64,000 nt of DNA, taken from Tenacibaculum sp. SG-28 (GTDB taxonomy: Bacteria; Bacteroidota; Bacteroidia; Flavobacteriales; Flavobacteriaceae). Location of the stretch: positions 477,690 to 541,689 of the forward strand of contig NZ_MQVY01000002.1 in the NCBI RefSeq assembly GCF_002954385.1, in the 5' to 3' direction. Made by a program: the position numbers and the translations under genes. Shown piece after piece: positions 38,432 to 47,725 of this stretch (within the stretch, counting starts at the first letter, position 1; each line of letters starts with the position of its first letter). A model generated the notes under the pieces. That model was not told the origin of the DNA and searched no databases. It saw only the letters and a program-made list of their open reading frames with translations.

Positions 38432-40627
38432 TTAATGGTTCACAAGAGAAAAATCCAAATGCTTTCGTTCCAAATCTGTATTTTTAACTTTTACAGTTAC
38501 CTCATCCCCCAATTGAATTATAGCTTTTGTAGATTGACCAACCACAGCATACTGCTTTTCATCAAAAATATAATAGTCGTCTGAAATATCTCTAATACGA
38601 ACCATACCTTCACATTTATTAGATGTAATTTCCACGTATATACCCCATTCTGTAACGCCAGATACAACCCCTTCGAACTCTTGATCTTTATGATCTTGCA
38701 TGTACTTAACTTGCATGTATTTGATAGACTCACGCTCAGCCTTGGAAGCCAATTCTTCCATTTGAGAAGAATGCTTGCATCGCTGTTCGTACAATTCATC
38801 TTTTGGGGAAATTCCTCCATCTAAGTAGTGTTGCAATAAACGATGTGTCATTACATCGGGATATCGACGTATTGGCGAGGTAAAATGTGAATAATAATCA
38901 AAAGCTAAACCATAATGTCCAATATTATGCGTTGTATATTCTGCTTTACTCATCGATCTAATTGCCAAGGTTTCCACTAGATTAGCTTCTCCTTTACCAT
39001 GTACTTCTTTTAGTAATTTGTTGAGACTTTGTGAAGTAGACTCTTTAGTATCTGTATTAATTTTATATCCGAATTTACTAACAATATTTTGCAGTGCTGC
39101 CAGTTTCTCCACATCAGGCTCGTCATGCACACGATAAATGAAAGTATTTTTAGAAGGTTTACCCTTTTGAAGACCTATAAACTCTGCTACTCTACGATTA
39201 GCTAAAAGCATGAATTCTTCAATTAGTTTATTGGCATCTTTAGCTTCTTTGAAAAATACTCCGGTAGGATTTGCATTGGCATCAAGGGTAAATTTAACCT
39301 CTACCTTATCAAAAGATATTGCACCTTCTTTCATCCGTTTTTTACGCATAATTTTAGCCAAATTGTTCATAGTCAGAATGGCATTTGTAATTGGTGACTC
39401 TATTTCATATGCCTCTCCTGTTAAAGAAACAGTGGCTGGTATTGTTGCAGATTGAGTCTCAATAACACTCTGCGCTTCTTCATAGGCAAATCTTCGATCT
39501 GAAAAAGTAACTGTCCTACCAAACCATTGGTTAACGATTTGTGCTTTTTCCGTAATTTCGAAAACAGCAGAAAATGTTAATTTTTCTTCTTGTGGTCTAA
39601 GGGAACAAACACCATTAGACAACATCTCTGGTAACATTGGTACAACGCGATCTACCAAATAAACAGAGGTAGCACGATCGTAAGCTTCCATATCTAATTT
39701 TGTATTAGGCTGCAAATAATGAGATACATCTGCAATATGAATACCAATTTCATAATTTCCATTTTCTAATGGTGTAAAAGAAAGTGCATCATCAAAATCT
39801 TTTGCATCTCTGGGATCAATGGTAAATGTTACATCTTCGCGCATATCCCTTCGTTTGTTTATTTCAGAAGCTGTAATTTCTATGGGCAGACTTTGCGCTT
39901 CCTTCTCAATTTCCGGAGGAAATTCATAGGGTAAACCATATTCCAACAAAATAGAATGAATTTCAGTATTGTGCTCTCCTGGTTTGCCGAGAAGTTGTGT
40001 AATTTTACCAAAAGGATTTTTAGAATTCTCTGGCCAATCTGTAATACAAGCAACAACTTTATCGCCATCACTAGCACCATTTAATTTGCCTTGTGATATA
40101 AAAATATCAGCGTACATTTTAGAATTATCCGGGATGACAAATCCAAAGTTTTTATGCATCTGAAGAACTCCAACATACTCCAACTTATAACGTTCAATAA
40201 TTTCAACAACATCGGCTTCGAGTTTGTTACTGCGTTTCTTTTTGTAGATGTAGGCTTTAACTGTATCCTTGTGAAGACCTTTTCCAAGGTTTACGGCTGG
40301 AACAAAAATATCATTTTGAAAATCATCACAAATAAAATATGCATTTCCATTAGAAGTCACATCTAAGGTACCTATGTGATACTTTCTGTCTTCATTAATT
40401 TTATATTTACCGCGTTCTACCTCGATTATTTTATTAGCTGCGGCTAATTCAACTAACTTTTTTAAAATCTGCGTCTTACCATCGGAATCACTGATATTTA
40501 GTTTTGCAGCAATTTGCTTGTAATTAAAAAGCTTATTACTATCTGTATTAAATATTTTGAATATATTCCTGGTGAGATCTTTTATTACTTTACCTTTTTT
40601 CTTGTAGATTTTTTTCTTCCTACTCAT
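38432..40627 (-). CDS. rnr: Ribonuclease R
   Basis: A processive 3'-5' exoribonuclease that degrades structured RNA. The 731-residue protein has a basic N-terminal winged-helix region, two cold-shock domains, the RNB catalytic domain with TIDPRDAKDFDDALS (metal-binding Asp residues) near residue 265, and a C-terminal S1 domain (FEGVVSGVTEWGIYVEI). Length and order are standard. It faces a long non-coding gap upstream (40628-41688). Confidence 0.97.
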   Translation of the reverse strand: MSRKKKIYKKKGKVIKDLTRNIFKIFNTDSNKLFNYKQIAAKLNISDSDGKTQILKKLVELAAANKIIEVERGKYKINEDRKYHIGTLDVTSNGNAYFICDDFQNDIFVPAVNLGKGLHKDTVKAYIYKKKRSNKLEADVVEIIERYKLEYVGVLQMHKNFGFVIPDNSKMYADIFISQGKLNGASDGDKVVACITDWPENSKNPFGKITQLLGKPGEHNTEIHSILLEYGLPYEFPPEIEKEAQSLPIEITASEINKRRDMREDVTFTIDPRDAKDFDDALSFTPLENGNYEIGIHIADVSHYLQPNTKLDMEAYDRATSVYLVDRVVPMLPEMLSNGVCSLRPQEEKLTFSAVFEITEKAQIVNQWFGRTVTFSDRRFAYEEAQSVIETQSATIPATVSLTGEAYEIESPITNAILTMNNLAKIMRKKRMKEGAISFDKVEVKFTLDANANPTGVFFKEAKDANKLIEEFMLLANRRVAEFIGLQKGKPSKNTFIYRVHDEPDVEKLAALQNIVSKFGYKINTDTKESTSQSLNKLLKEVHGKGEANLVETLAIRSMSKAEYTTHNIGHYGLAFDYYSHFTSPIRRYPDVMTHRLLQHYLDGGISPKDELYEQRCKHSSQMEELASKAERESIKYMQVKYMQDHKDQEFEGVVSGVTEWGIYVEITSNKCEGMVRIRDISDDYYIFDEKQYAVVGQSTKAIIQLGDEVTVKVKNTDLERKHLDFSLVNH

Positions 40628-40869
40628 TAATCTTTCATCTTATAATTAAGTACCAAAATACAAATAAAAGTTTGTTAAAATTAATATAACACACTTTAAA
40701 TGCCACAATATAATCTAAGCGATTGTTGTTGATATTTGGTACTAAAAATTAAGACCCACTTAATTACAAGCATAAAAAAAAGAACAAAAGAATAGGTTGT
40801 TAAAAAAATCATAAAAAAAATGTAACAATTTGTGAATTATTACGTCTATATAATTGCAGTGTTATTCGA

Positions 40870-41037
40870 ATGAAAGATTTAAAAAAAATAATAGCTTTAT
40901 TTATAGCCATTTTTATAATGGGTATAGTAATAATTGTAATTAATATTAATACTAGTTTAAAAACACCAGTAAACACAGTAGATATTAATAAAAACGACAC
41001 TTTATATCTTATCAAAAAAGAAAGTCAACTTTCATAA
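40870..41037 (+). CDS. Possible 55-residue single-pass membrane protein
   Basis: Starts MKDLKKIIALFIAIFIMG, a basic N-terminus followed by a hydrophobic helix of about 20 residues, then a hydrophilic tail ending in KKESQLS. A near-consensus box TATAATTG sits about 20 bp upstream with a TTTG element about 16 bp before it. The ORF lies in the AT-rich gap between rnr and rpiB. Family not recognised; coding status plausible, not proven. Confidence 0.45.
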   Translation: MKDLKKIIALFIAIFIMGIVIIVININTSLKTPVNTVDINKNDTLYLIKKESQLS

Positions 41038-41039
41038 AT

Positions 41040-41640
41040 CCTTGTTAATAACATTACGCTCCACTGTCACAGAAGTATCTTTTTAATATTACTATTCATT
41101 CTATAAAATAAAACTAGTACTACGATTTACTAGGCAATATTTTGGAATTCGTAAACTTTCAAATAGGTTATTAACAATATATATAATTATAAATTTAAAT
41201 TTTAAAAAAATAAAAAAAGAATAATGGTTATAATAGTTTGTTAATAGATACAAAAAAAATGCTCTATAAATTTTGTATTAATGACTTATTAAAAATAATC
41301 AACAATTTTTAAAATCTTAAAACTATAAAAATCAAGAGATAATTCTATTTATTAACATTTATTAAAATTAGCAATCAACGCAAAATTGGTTATTATTTTT
41401 TAAAAATTTAATGTAAATAAAATGTAAATTATATGTTGATAAAACTTTATTAAAAATTAAGAAAAAAAGTTGCATTAATCATCTTTGATTTGGTATTGTA
41501 AAAAAAATGATGATAATCAAATATATTTTTTAATAACTATTATTAGTTTTTAACAATTTATAAAATTTACATACTAATATAATTATCAATGTTTTAACGT
41601 AAAATATTAAAAAACCATTGTTAATAGGTGTTGATAACCA
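41040..41640. other. AT-rich intergenic region with seven DnaA-box-like 9-mers; candidate oriC
   Basis: Motif TGTTRATAR or its complement occurs at 41043, 41168, 41239, 41349, 41434, 41619 and 41629. It is one or two bases from the DnaA box complement TGTGGATAA. The stretch has no ORF of its own and is far richer in A+T than its flanks. parS-like sites lie 6-9 kb away, as does mnmG. No perfect DnaA box is present. Confidence 0.45.
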
Positions 41641-41688
41641 TCAATAATAGTACTTTTGTAATTTCAACTAAATTAAAATCAATAAATT

Positions 41689-42120
41689 ATGACTATTGCC
41701 ATCGGTAACGATCATGCAGGTACAGATTATAAAATAGAAATTATTAAACTTCTAGAAAAACTAGGCCATAAAGTTATTAATTTTGGCACTAATACAGAGG
41801 ACAGTATGGATTATCCTGACACTATACATCCAACAGCTGAGGCTGTAGAGTCAGGTCAAGCGGAGATGGGTATTATTTTATGTGGAAGTGGAAATGGTGC
41901 GCAAATGACAGCTAACAAACATCAGGGAGTTAGGGCTGCATTGTGCTGGAACAACGAATTGGTAGAATTAACTAGGCAGCACAACAATGCCAATATATTA
42001 ACCATACCTGCGCGTTTTGTTTCTCTTCAACAAGCTCTTGGATTTGTATCTATATTTTTAAACACTGAATTTGAAGGTGGTAGGCATGCAAATAGAGTTC
42101 GTAAAATATCGTGTTCTTAA
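41689..42120 (+). CDS. rpiB: Ribose-5-phosphate isomerase B
   Basis: Interconverts ribose-5-phosphate and ribulose-5-phosphate in the pentose phosphate pathway. The 143-residue protein matches the RpiB/LacAB family: GNDHAGTDYK at the N-terminus, DYPDTIHP, the catalytic region ILCGSGNGAQMTANKHQGVRAALCW and the ANILTIPARF segment. Note that the usual catalytic Cys of GCGSG-type loops is Cys at LCGSGNG. Overlaps nothing; the GNAT gene starts 3 bp downstream. Confidence 0.95.
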   Translation: MTIAIGNDHAGTDYKIEIIKLLEKLGHKVINFGTNTEDSMDYPDTIHPTAEAVESGQAEMGIILCGSGNGAQMTANKHQGVRAALCWNNELVELTRQHNNANILTIPARFVSLQQALGFVSIFLNTEFEGGRHANRVRKISCS

Positions 42121-42123
42121 TTT

Positions 42124-42564
42124 ATGATTACAAAAATTAAAACGTTTGATACTCTAAGCATCACTGAACTTTATGCTATTTTACAATTGCGTTCTGAAGT
42201 ATTTGTAGTAGAACAAGATTGTGTATACCAAGACATAGATGGTAAAGATCAAAAAGCACTTCATATTTTAGGTATCCACAATTCTAGAATAGTTGCGTAT
42301 ACTCGAATATTTAATTCTGGTGATTATTTTGATACACCTAGTATTGGGAGAGTTGTTGTAGCTAAAGAAATGCGTAAACACGGTTTTGGAAAAGATATAA
42401 TGAATGCCTCTATTCATGCAATATCATCGCATTACAACACTACACGTATTACACTTTCTGCACAGACTTATTTGAATAAATTTTATAAAGATTTAGGTTT
42501 TAATCCAGTTGGTCATGAATATTTAGAGGATAACATACCACACATAAAAATGGTTAAATTTTAA
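42124..42564 (+). CDS. GNAT family N-acetyltransferase (ElaA-like)
   Basis: A 146-residue single-domain acetyltransferase. The N-terminal LYAILQLRSEVFVVEQDCVYQDIDG motif and PSIGRVVVAKEMRKHGFGKDIM (acetyl-CoA-binding loop) point to the ElaA subgroup. Substrate unknown. Co-transcribed with rpiB by spacing (3 bp). Confidence 0.9.
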   Translation: MITKIKTFDTLSITELYAILQLRSEVFVVEQDCVYQDIDGKDQKALHILGIHNSRIVAYTRIFNSGDYFDTPSIGRVVVAKEMRKHGFGKDIMNASIHAISSHYNTTRITLSAQTYLNKFYKDLGFNPVGHEYLEDNIPHIKMVKF

Positions 42565-42600
42565 AATAAAAGAGCTTCTTTAAAGAAGCTCTTTTATTTT
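42563..42600. terminator. Strong bidirectional terminator
   Basis: A perfect 19-bp inverted repeat with no spacer (arm: AAAATAAAAGAGCTTCTTT) between the GNAT gene and the convergent sugar kinase gene. T-tracts occur on both strands. Confidence 0.95.
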
Positions 42601-42620
42601 ACGTATACAAAGCATCGCTA

Positions 42621-43481
42621 TTAACGGTTTGTATTTAGTTTTTTATGATATTCTATTAAATTATCAATTGGTTTTCTTACTATAGCTGTAATTTCTAAAC
42701 CATTTCCCGTGGCTACCTCTTCTAAAATATTTTTAAAATAATACGCTATAGATCCAATAAAATATATTGGGGTATCCTTCGGTTTTTTATAGTTAGTAAT
42801 ATGAAATTTAAAGAACTTTTTAAATCCATTTTTTACTAATTTTTTGATGTATTCGTCTTCCTGATGATCAAACATAAATTTAGCATAAGATGCTAAATAT
42901 TTATTTGGGTTATCCGCTTTATAAAGATTATACTTAATGGTATCTGGTACTAAACGGAATTCATTTTCAAAGAAAGTAGATATTGTAGCAGGCATTTTTT
43001 TGTAATAGTAATCTCTTAACAATCGCTTTCCGTAGTAGTTGCCACTTGCCTCATCCATAATAGTGTATCCTAATGACGGTGAAATACATTCTATATTTTC
43101 TCCATCGTAATAACAGCTATTAGATCCTGTTCCTAAAATACAGACGATAGCTTTTTTATTTTCTGCAGATGCATAAACTGCACCGAGAATATCCTCTTCT
43201 ACAAATATTGTCTTGGCATTATTAAAAAATTTTTCAAAAATTTCTTTTAATAATTTTTTTGGCGTTTCTGTTCCCAAACCCGCTCCGTAGAAGTATAGTT
43301 GTTTAATACTTTCTTTATATTGCTTTAATTCTTCAATACTTTCAATTCTGCACAGGAGCTCTGACGTGGAAACCACATTTGGATTTAATCCTGATGTTCG
43401 AACTCTAAAAATTTCTTTGTTATTATTATCTATGGCAATCCAATCAACTTTTGTTGAACCACCATCTGCAACTAGTACCAT
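42621..43481 (-). CDS. BadF/BadG/BcrA-type sugar kinase (N-acetylglucosamine kinase-like)
   Basis: A 286-residue ASKHA-fold ATPase, like the eukaryotic N-acetylglucosamine kinase family. The phosphate-1 loop is ADGGSTKVDW, the phosphate-2 loop CILGTGSNSCYYDG, with adenosine-binding IYFIGSIAYYF near 245. Probably phosphorylates an amino sugar for cell-wall recycling or catabolism. A TATATTTG box at 43495-43502 lies 14 bp before the start, giving a very short leader. Confidence 0.88.
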   Translation of the reverse strand: MVLVADGGSTKVDWIAIDNNNKEIFRVRTSGLNPNVVSTSELLCRIESIEELKQYKESIKQLYFYGAGLGTETPKKLLKEIFEKFFNNAKTIFVEEDILGAVYASAENKKAIVCILGTGSNSCYYDGENIECISPSLGYTIMDEASGNYYGKRLLRDYYYKKMPATISTFFENEFRLVPDTIKYNLYKADNPNKYLASYAKFMFDHQEDEYIKKLVKNGFKKFFKFHITNYKKPKDTPIYFIGSIAYYFKNILEEVATGNGLEITAIVRKPIDNLIEYHKKLNTNR

Positions 43482-43571
43482 CTTATTTTTTTTTCAAATA
43501 TAAAAATATGTTTAGTAAAATTATCCAATATGTATGGCTTGTTTCTTTTATTTACTAAAACGTAATAGTTT

Positions 43572-43579
43572 TATATTTG
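43572..43579 (+). promoter_or_regulatory. Candidate recA promoter -7 box
   Basis: TATATTTG, perfect TAnnTTTG, about 90 bp upstream of the recA ATG. No LexA-type box was recognised. Confidence 0.4.
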
Positions 43580-43668
43580 GTTGATAAAAAACTACTACAT
43601 GTTTAAAAATACAAACTATAATTTTATAAATTAGCAACTCTTATTTTTAAATTATTTTAGAAGATTTT

Positions 43669-44676
43669 ATGGCAGCAGATAAAGAAAAAGAAGCGAAATT
43701 AAAAGCGCTTCAACTTACACTAGATAAGTTAGACAAAACCTACGGTAAAGGTACGGTAATGAAGATGGGGGATAGTCAAATTGAAGATGTAGAAGCAATA
43801 TCTTCTGGATCTTTGGGTTTAGATTTAGCATTGGGTGTAGGTGGTTATCCTAGAGGTAGAATTATTGAAATTTACGGACCGGAATCTTCTGGAAAAACAA
43901 CCTTAACTATTCATGCAATTGCAGAAGCACAAAAAGCTGGAGGAATTGCAGCATTTATTGATGCAGAACACGCTTTTGATCGTTTTTATGCTGAAAATTT
44001 AGGTGTAGATGTTGATAATCTTATTATTTCACAACCAGATCATGGTGAGCAAGCATTAGAAATTGCAGACAATTTAATCCGATCAGGTGCTATTGACATA
44101 GTTGTTATTGATTCTGTAGCAGCATTAACTCCTAAATCTGAGATTGAGGGAGAAATGGGGGATTCAAAAATGGGATTACATGCCCGTTTAATGTCACAAG
44201 CACTGCGTAAATTAACCTCTACAATTAGCAAGACAAATTGTACGGTATTTTTTATCAATCAGTTACGTGAGAAAATTGGTGTTATGTTTGGAAATCCCGA
44301 GACCACTACTGGTGGTAATGCCTTGAAATTTTATGCCTCTGTTCGTTTAGATATTCGCAGAAGAACACAGATTAAAGATGGGGATAGAGTAATAGGAAAC
44401 AGCACGAAAGTAAAAGTTGTGAAAAACAAAGTAGCACCACCATTCCAACAAGCAGAGTTTGATATCATGTATGGGGCAGGAATATCTAAAGTAGGAGAAA
44501 TTTTAGATATAGGTGTGGAGTACGGTATTATTAAAAAAAGCGGCTCTTGGTTTAGTTATGGTGATACAAAACTTGGGCAAGGTAGAGATTCTGTAAAAGG
44601 AGTTATCAAGGACAATCCGGAACTTATGGAAGAACTCGAAAATAAAATTAAAGAAGCTATCGAAAATCAAGAGTAG
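43669..44676 (+). CDS. recA: Recombinase RecA
   Basis: Central recombinase for homologous recombination and repair. 335 residues: start region [18 protein letters not shown], Walker [10 protein letters not shown] near 68, [11 protein letters not shown] and [30 protein letters not shown] (DNA-binding loop 2), and a short acidic C-terminus. Fully conserved. The hairpin after it (44709-44737) is its terminator. Confidence 0.99.
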   Translation: MAADKEKEAKLKALQLTLDKLDKTYGKGTVMKMGDSQIEDVEAISSGSLGLDLALGVGGYPRGRIIEIYGPESSGKTTLTIHAIAEAQKAGGIAAFIDAEHAFDRFYAENLGVDVDNLIISQPDHGEQALEIADNLIRSGAIDIVVIDSVAALTPKSEIEGEMGDSKMGLHARLMSQALRKLTSTISKTNCTVFFINQLREKIGVMFGNPETTTGGNALKFYASVRLDIRRRTQIKDGDRVIGNSTKVKVVKNKVAPPFQQAEFDIMYGAGISKVGEILDIGVEYGIIKKSGSWFSYGDTKLGQGRDSVKGVIKDNPELMEELENKIKEAIENQE

Positions 44677-44708
44677 TTTATATATACATTAGAGATTCTT
44701 TCAAAATT

Positions 44709-44740
44709 AAAGCTGCTGTATTTACTATAGCAGCTTTTGG
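44709..44740 (+). terminator. Terminator of recA
   Basis: Stem AAAGCTGCT (44709-44717) with AGCAGCTTT (44729-44737), followed by TTGG and TTTA. Confidence 0.7.
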
Positions 44741-44768
44741 TTTATTACGCGATTAATTACTGCAGTAT

Positions 44769-45314
44769 ATGAGTATTATTTATATTTCAAAAAACCTTCA
44801 ACTACAGCCCATTGAAAAATCTGATACAGCAGCACTTTACAAGCTAATGCAAAAGGTTTATATTCCTGCATATGCCAATTTTTGGAGGGATAAAGGGGAG
44901 TGGTATCTCCAAGAGCAATATTCTGAAAGTAACATTCAGCGAGAAATAAACGAAGAATATTGTTCTTACTATTTTATTCTCTACCAAGGAAAAAAAATAG
45001 GTAATTTTCGAATTAAATGGAATGCATCACTACCTCAATATTCTCATTTAAAATCTGTAAAATTACATCGAATTTATCTGCATCCAAAAGAACAAGGAAA
45101 GGGAATCGGCTCCCAGTTATTAGGTTGGTTGGAACAAGAGGCCATTGTAAAGAAATATAAAATTATATGGTTGGATGCGATGGATAAAAAATTAAATGCT
45201 TTAGAATTTTACAAAAAATTAGGGTACCAATACCATTCCCATTGTTTTTTAGATTTTCCTTTGATGTACGATAAATACCGTAAAATGGTACAGTTAATAA
45301 AAGTATTGGTCTAG
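44769..45314 (+). CDS. GNAT family N-acetyltransferase
   Basis: A 181-residue single-domain acetyltransferase, distinct from the one at 42124. It has the GNAT motif A segment [26 protein letters not shown] and the C-terminal [15 protein letters not shown]. Its stop codon overlaps the stop of convergent dut by four bases. Substrate unknown. Confidence 0.88.
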   Translation: MSIIYISKNLQLQPIEKSDTAALYKLMQKVYIPAYANFWRDKGEWYLQEQYSESNIQREINEEYCSYYFILYQGKKIGNFRIKWNASLPQYSHLKSVKLHRIYLHPKEQGKGIGSQLLGWLEQEAIVKKYKIIWLDAMDKKLNALEFYKKLGYQYHSHCFLDFPLMYDKYRKMVQLIKVLV

Positions 45315-45741
45315 ACTCCTGTACTTCCAAAGCCACCAGTACCTCTTTCAGTATCCTCTAAAGTCAAGACTTCTATCCATTCTATTCGTTCGTGTTTTGC
45401 AATAACCAATTGTGCAATTCGTTCACCGTTATTAACCGTAAATTCTTCGGTAGATATGTTTATTAAAATTACACCAATTTCACCTCTGTAATCTGCATCT
45501 ATAGTTCCCGGAGAATTTAATACTGTAATTCCTTTTTTAGCAGCCAATCCACTTCTTGGTCTCACTTGTGCCTCAAATCCACTGGTAGAGCGATGAATAA
45601 TCCTGTTTTTACTATGGCTCGTTCCAATGGTTTTAATACAATTGGTGCCTCAATATTAGCTCTTATATCCATACCTGCAGCACCTATTGTTTCGTAGTTA
45701 GGAATTTGGTGCTGTGATTTGTTAATTATTTGTACTCTCAT
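45311..45741 (-). CDS. dut: dUTP diphosphatase, apparent frameshift
   Basis: Hydrolyses dUTP to dUMP and PPi, keeping uracil out of DNA. The ATG at 45741 starts [25 protein letters not shown]. The frame breaks at the CC at 45569-45570; one extra G on the coding strand joins LFIALPVGFEAQ to [12 protein letters not shown]. The later motifs are [25 protein letters not shown] and the C-terminal GTGGFGSTG that closes over the active site. About 143 residues, normal length. An essential gene, so the break is almost certainly an undercalled base. Confidence 0.93.
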
Positions 45742-45833
45742 AGGTTTGTGTTTATGTCGTCAAATATAATAAGCTTATGTTTTAGATTGTCATTTCTATA
45801 TTTATTAATTTAGCCACAAAAATATATTACCAA

Positions 45834-46829
45834 ATGATAAGTAAACCAAAAATAGCTGTACTAGGAGGCGGAAGTTGGGCAACTGCTATTGTTAAAATGC
45901 TTTCTGAAAATTTGGAAATCATTGGATGGTATATGAGAAGTACATATGCTATTGAACACATAAAAAGAAACAAACACAATCCTAACTATCTTAGTTCTGC
46001 AGAATTGCATCCCGAACAATTAGATTTATCCGAAGATATTAACACTATTGTAAAAACATATGATATTTTGATTTTTGCAATTCCATCTGCTTTTTTAAAA
46101 TCTGAATTAGATAAATTAACTATTTCTTTAGAGGATAAAATTATTTTTTCTGCTATAAAGGGTATTGTTCCAGAATCAGGACTAATAGTTGGAGAACACT
46201 TCCATGATCATTACAACATTCCTTTTGAAAATATTGGTGTATTGACAGGGCCATGTCATGCCGAGGAAGTTGCTATGGAAAGATTATCCTATTTAACTTT
46301 AGCATGCCAAGACGAAGACAAAGCAAAACAATTGAGTAATTTTATTGCAGGTAGGTACATTAAAACGAAGATATCAGATGATATCATTGGAACTGAATAT
46401 GCTGCTATGTTAAAAAATATTTATGCCATTGCTGCAGGGATTGCCCACGGTTTGGGCTATGGTGATAATTTCCAGTCTGTACTAATGAGTAATGCTATTA
46501 GAGAAATGAAACGTTTTATTAAAAAGGTACACAAGATGAAGCGTAATATTAATAACTCTGCTTACCTAGGGGATTTATTGGTTACTGGATATTCAGTATT
46601 CAGTAGGAATAGAATGTTTGGTAACATGATAGGAAAGGGGTACACAGTAAAATCAGCAATGCTTGAAATGAGTATGGTAGCAGAGGGGTATTATGCTTCT
46701 AAAAGTGCTTATAACATAAAAAAAGAAAACGGTGCTAAAACTCCTATAATAGATACTGTTTTTAACATTCTTTACGACAAAAAAGAAGCGAAAGATGAGT
46801 TTAAAAAGTTAACAAATAGATTAGATTAG
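45834..46829 (+). CDS. gpsA: Glycerol-3-phosphate dehydrogenase [NAD(P)+]
   Basis: Makes sn-glycerol-3-phosphate from dihydroxyacetone phosphate for phospholipid synthesis. The 331-residue protein begins with the GGGSWATAIVKML dinucleotide-binding motif, has FSAIKGIVPESG, GVLTGPCHAEEVA, the catalytic Lys in AAMLKNIYAIAAGIAHGLGYGDN and LGDLLVTGYSVFSRNRMFG. Divergent from dut. Confidence 0.96.
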   Translation: MISKPKIAVLGGGSWATAIVKMLSENLEIIGWYMRSTYAIEHIKRNKHNPNYLSSAELHPEQLDLSEDINTIVKTYDILIFAIPSAFLKSELDKLTISLEDKIIFSAIKGIVPESGLIVGEHFHDHYNIPFENIGVLTGPCHAEEVAMERLSYLTLACQDEDKAKQLSNFIAGRYIKTKISDDIIGTEYAAMLKNIYAIAAGIAHGLGYGDNFQSVLMSNAIREMKRFIKKVHKMKRNINNSAYLGDLLVTGYSVFSRNRMFGNMIGKGYTVKSAMLEMSMVAEGYYASKSAYNIKKENGAKTPIIDTVFNILYDKKEAKDEFKKLTNRLD

Positions 46830-47055
46830 TTGTTTGTATTTGCACGTATTATACTTTTTACAAAGCAAGAATCCCTCACCAATCGCTCCTTATAATTAGC
46901 TGTGTGTTGCCGTTTTAACATAAACGATTTCAACAAATTTAATCTAAAATTTTGAATAACAAGTTTTTTTATAAATTAACTTGCAACTAATTTTTTTGTA
47001 TAATTTTACAAAATAGTATTTTTTTAATACTATTGGTTTAAAATTTAACAAAATT

Positions 47056-47715
47056 ATGAAAACAATACAAGAAGCTGTTGAGATAACGATAAGAAAAACA
47101 CCATTTATAGAGGAAGCTTTAAATGAAAAGCTAATTAATGTTTCTTCCTTGGCTAGAGAGATTCTTCCTGAAGTTTCTAAATTGTTAAAGAAAGAGATAA
47201 AAGTTGGTGCTGTAATGATGGCAATCAATAGATTATCACCGATAAACGAATTGCGTATTCGAAAAAATATTAAAAAACTAGCACTTGACTTAGGAGATGT
47301 TATTGTTCGATCTGATTTATGCGATTTTACTTTTAAAAATACACCGTCTTTATTGCGAGAAATTGCTAAAATTTTAAGTAAATCTGCAGATAGTAATGAC
47401 TATTTTTTAACGGTCTCTCAAGGAATTTTTGAAACAAATATTGTAACTAGTAAAAATTTACAACCCTTTGTGGAAGATATTTTTAAGAGCGAAATATTGA
47501 TTAATAATGTAAATGATTTAGCTTCGATAACGATTAAACTTCCAAAAGATAATCTAGAACAATCGGGGGTATATTACTTTATTTTAAAACAGTTTGCTTG
47601 GGCAAATATTGCTGTTCAAGAAGTAATTTCGACAACCCATGAAATGACTATTGTAGTTAAAGAAAAAGATGTAAACGAAACTTTTGCTATTTTGATGGAT
47701 TTAAAACTCAATTAG
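47056..47715 (+). CDS. Stand-alone ACT-domain-like protein, conserved hypothetical
   Basis: A 219-residue cytoplasmic protein. The N-terminal 70 residues look like a helical or winged-helix module (TIQEAVEITIRKTPFIEEAL, ILPEVSKLLKKEIKVGAVMMAI). The C-terminal half carries two ACT-like beta-alpha-beta units (FKNTPSLLREIAKILSKSAD; SGVYYFILKQFAWANIAVQEVIS), as seen in the regulatory domains of aspartate kinases. No catalytic domain is present. It probably senses a small molecule, likely an amino acid, or regulates a partner enzyme; this is inference. The MFS gene starts 10 bp downstream. Confidence 0.72.
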   Translation: MKTIQEAVEITIRKTPFIEEALNEKLINVSSLAREILPEVSKLLKKEIKVGAVMMAINRLSPINELRIRKNIKKLALDLGDVIVRSDLCDFTFKNTPSLLREIAKILSKSADSNDYFLTVSQGIFETNIVTSKNLQPFVEDIFKSEILINNVNDLASITIKLPKDNLEQSGVYYFILKQFAWANIAVQEVISTTHEMTIVVKEKDVNETFAILMDLKLN

Positions 47716-47725
47716 AGTCCCGATA

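Noticed and set aside
40809..41015. 68-codon minus-strand ORF upstream of rnr
   Set aside because: It is almost all Ile/Lys/Thr from AT-rich sequence and overlaps a better-formed plus-strand small ORF.
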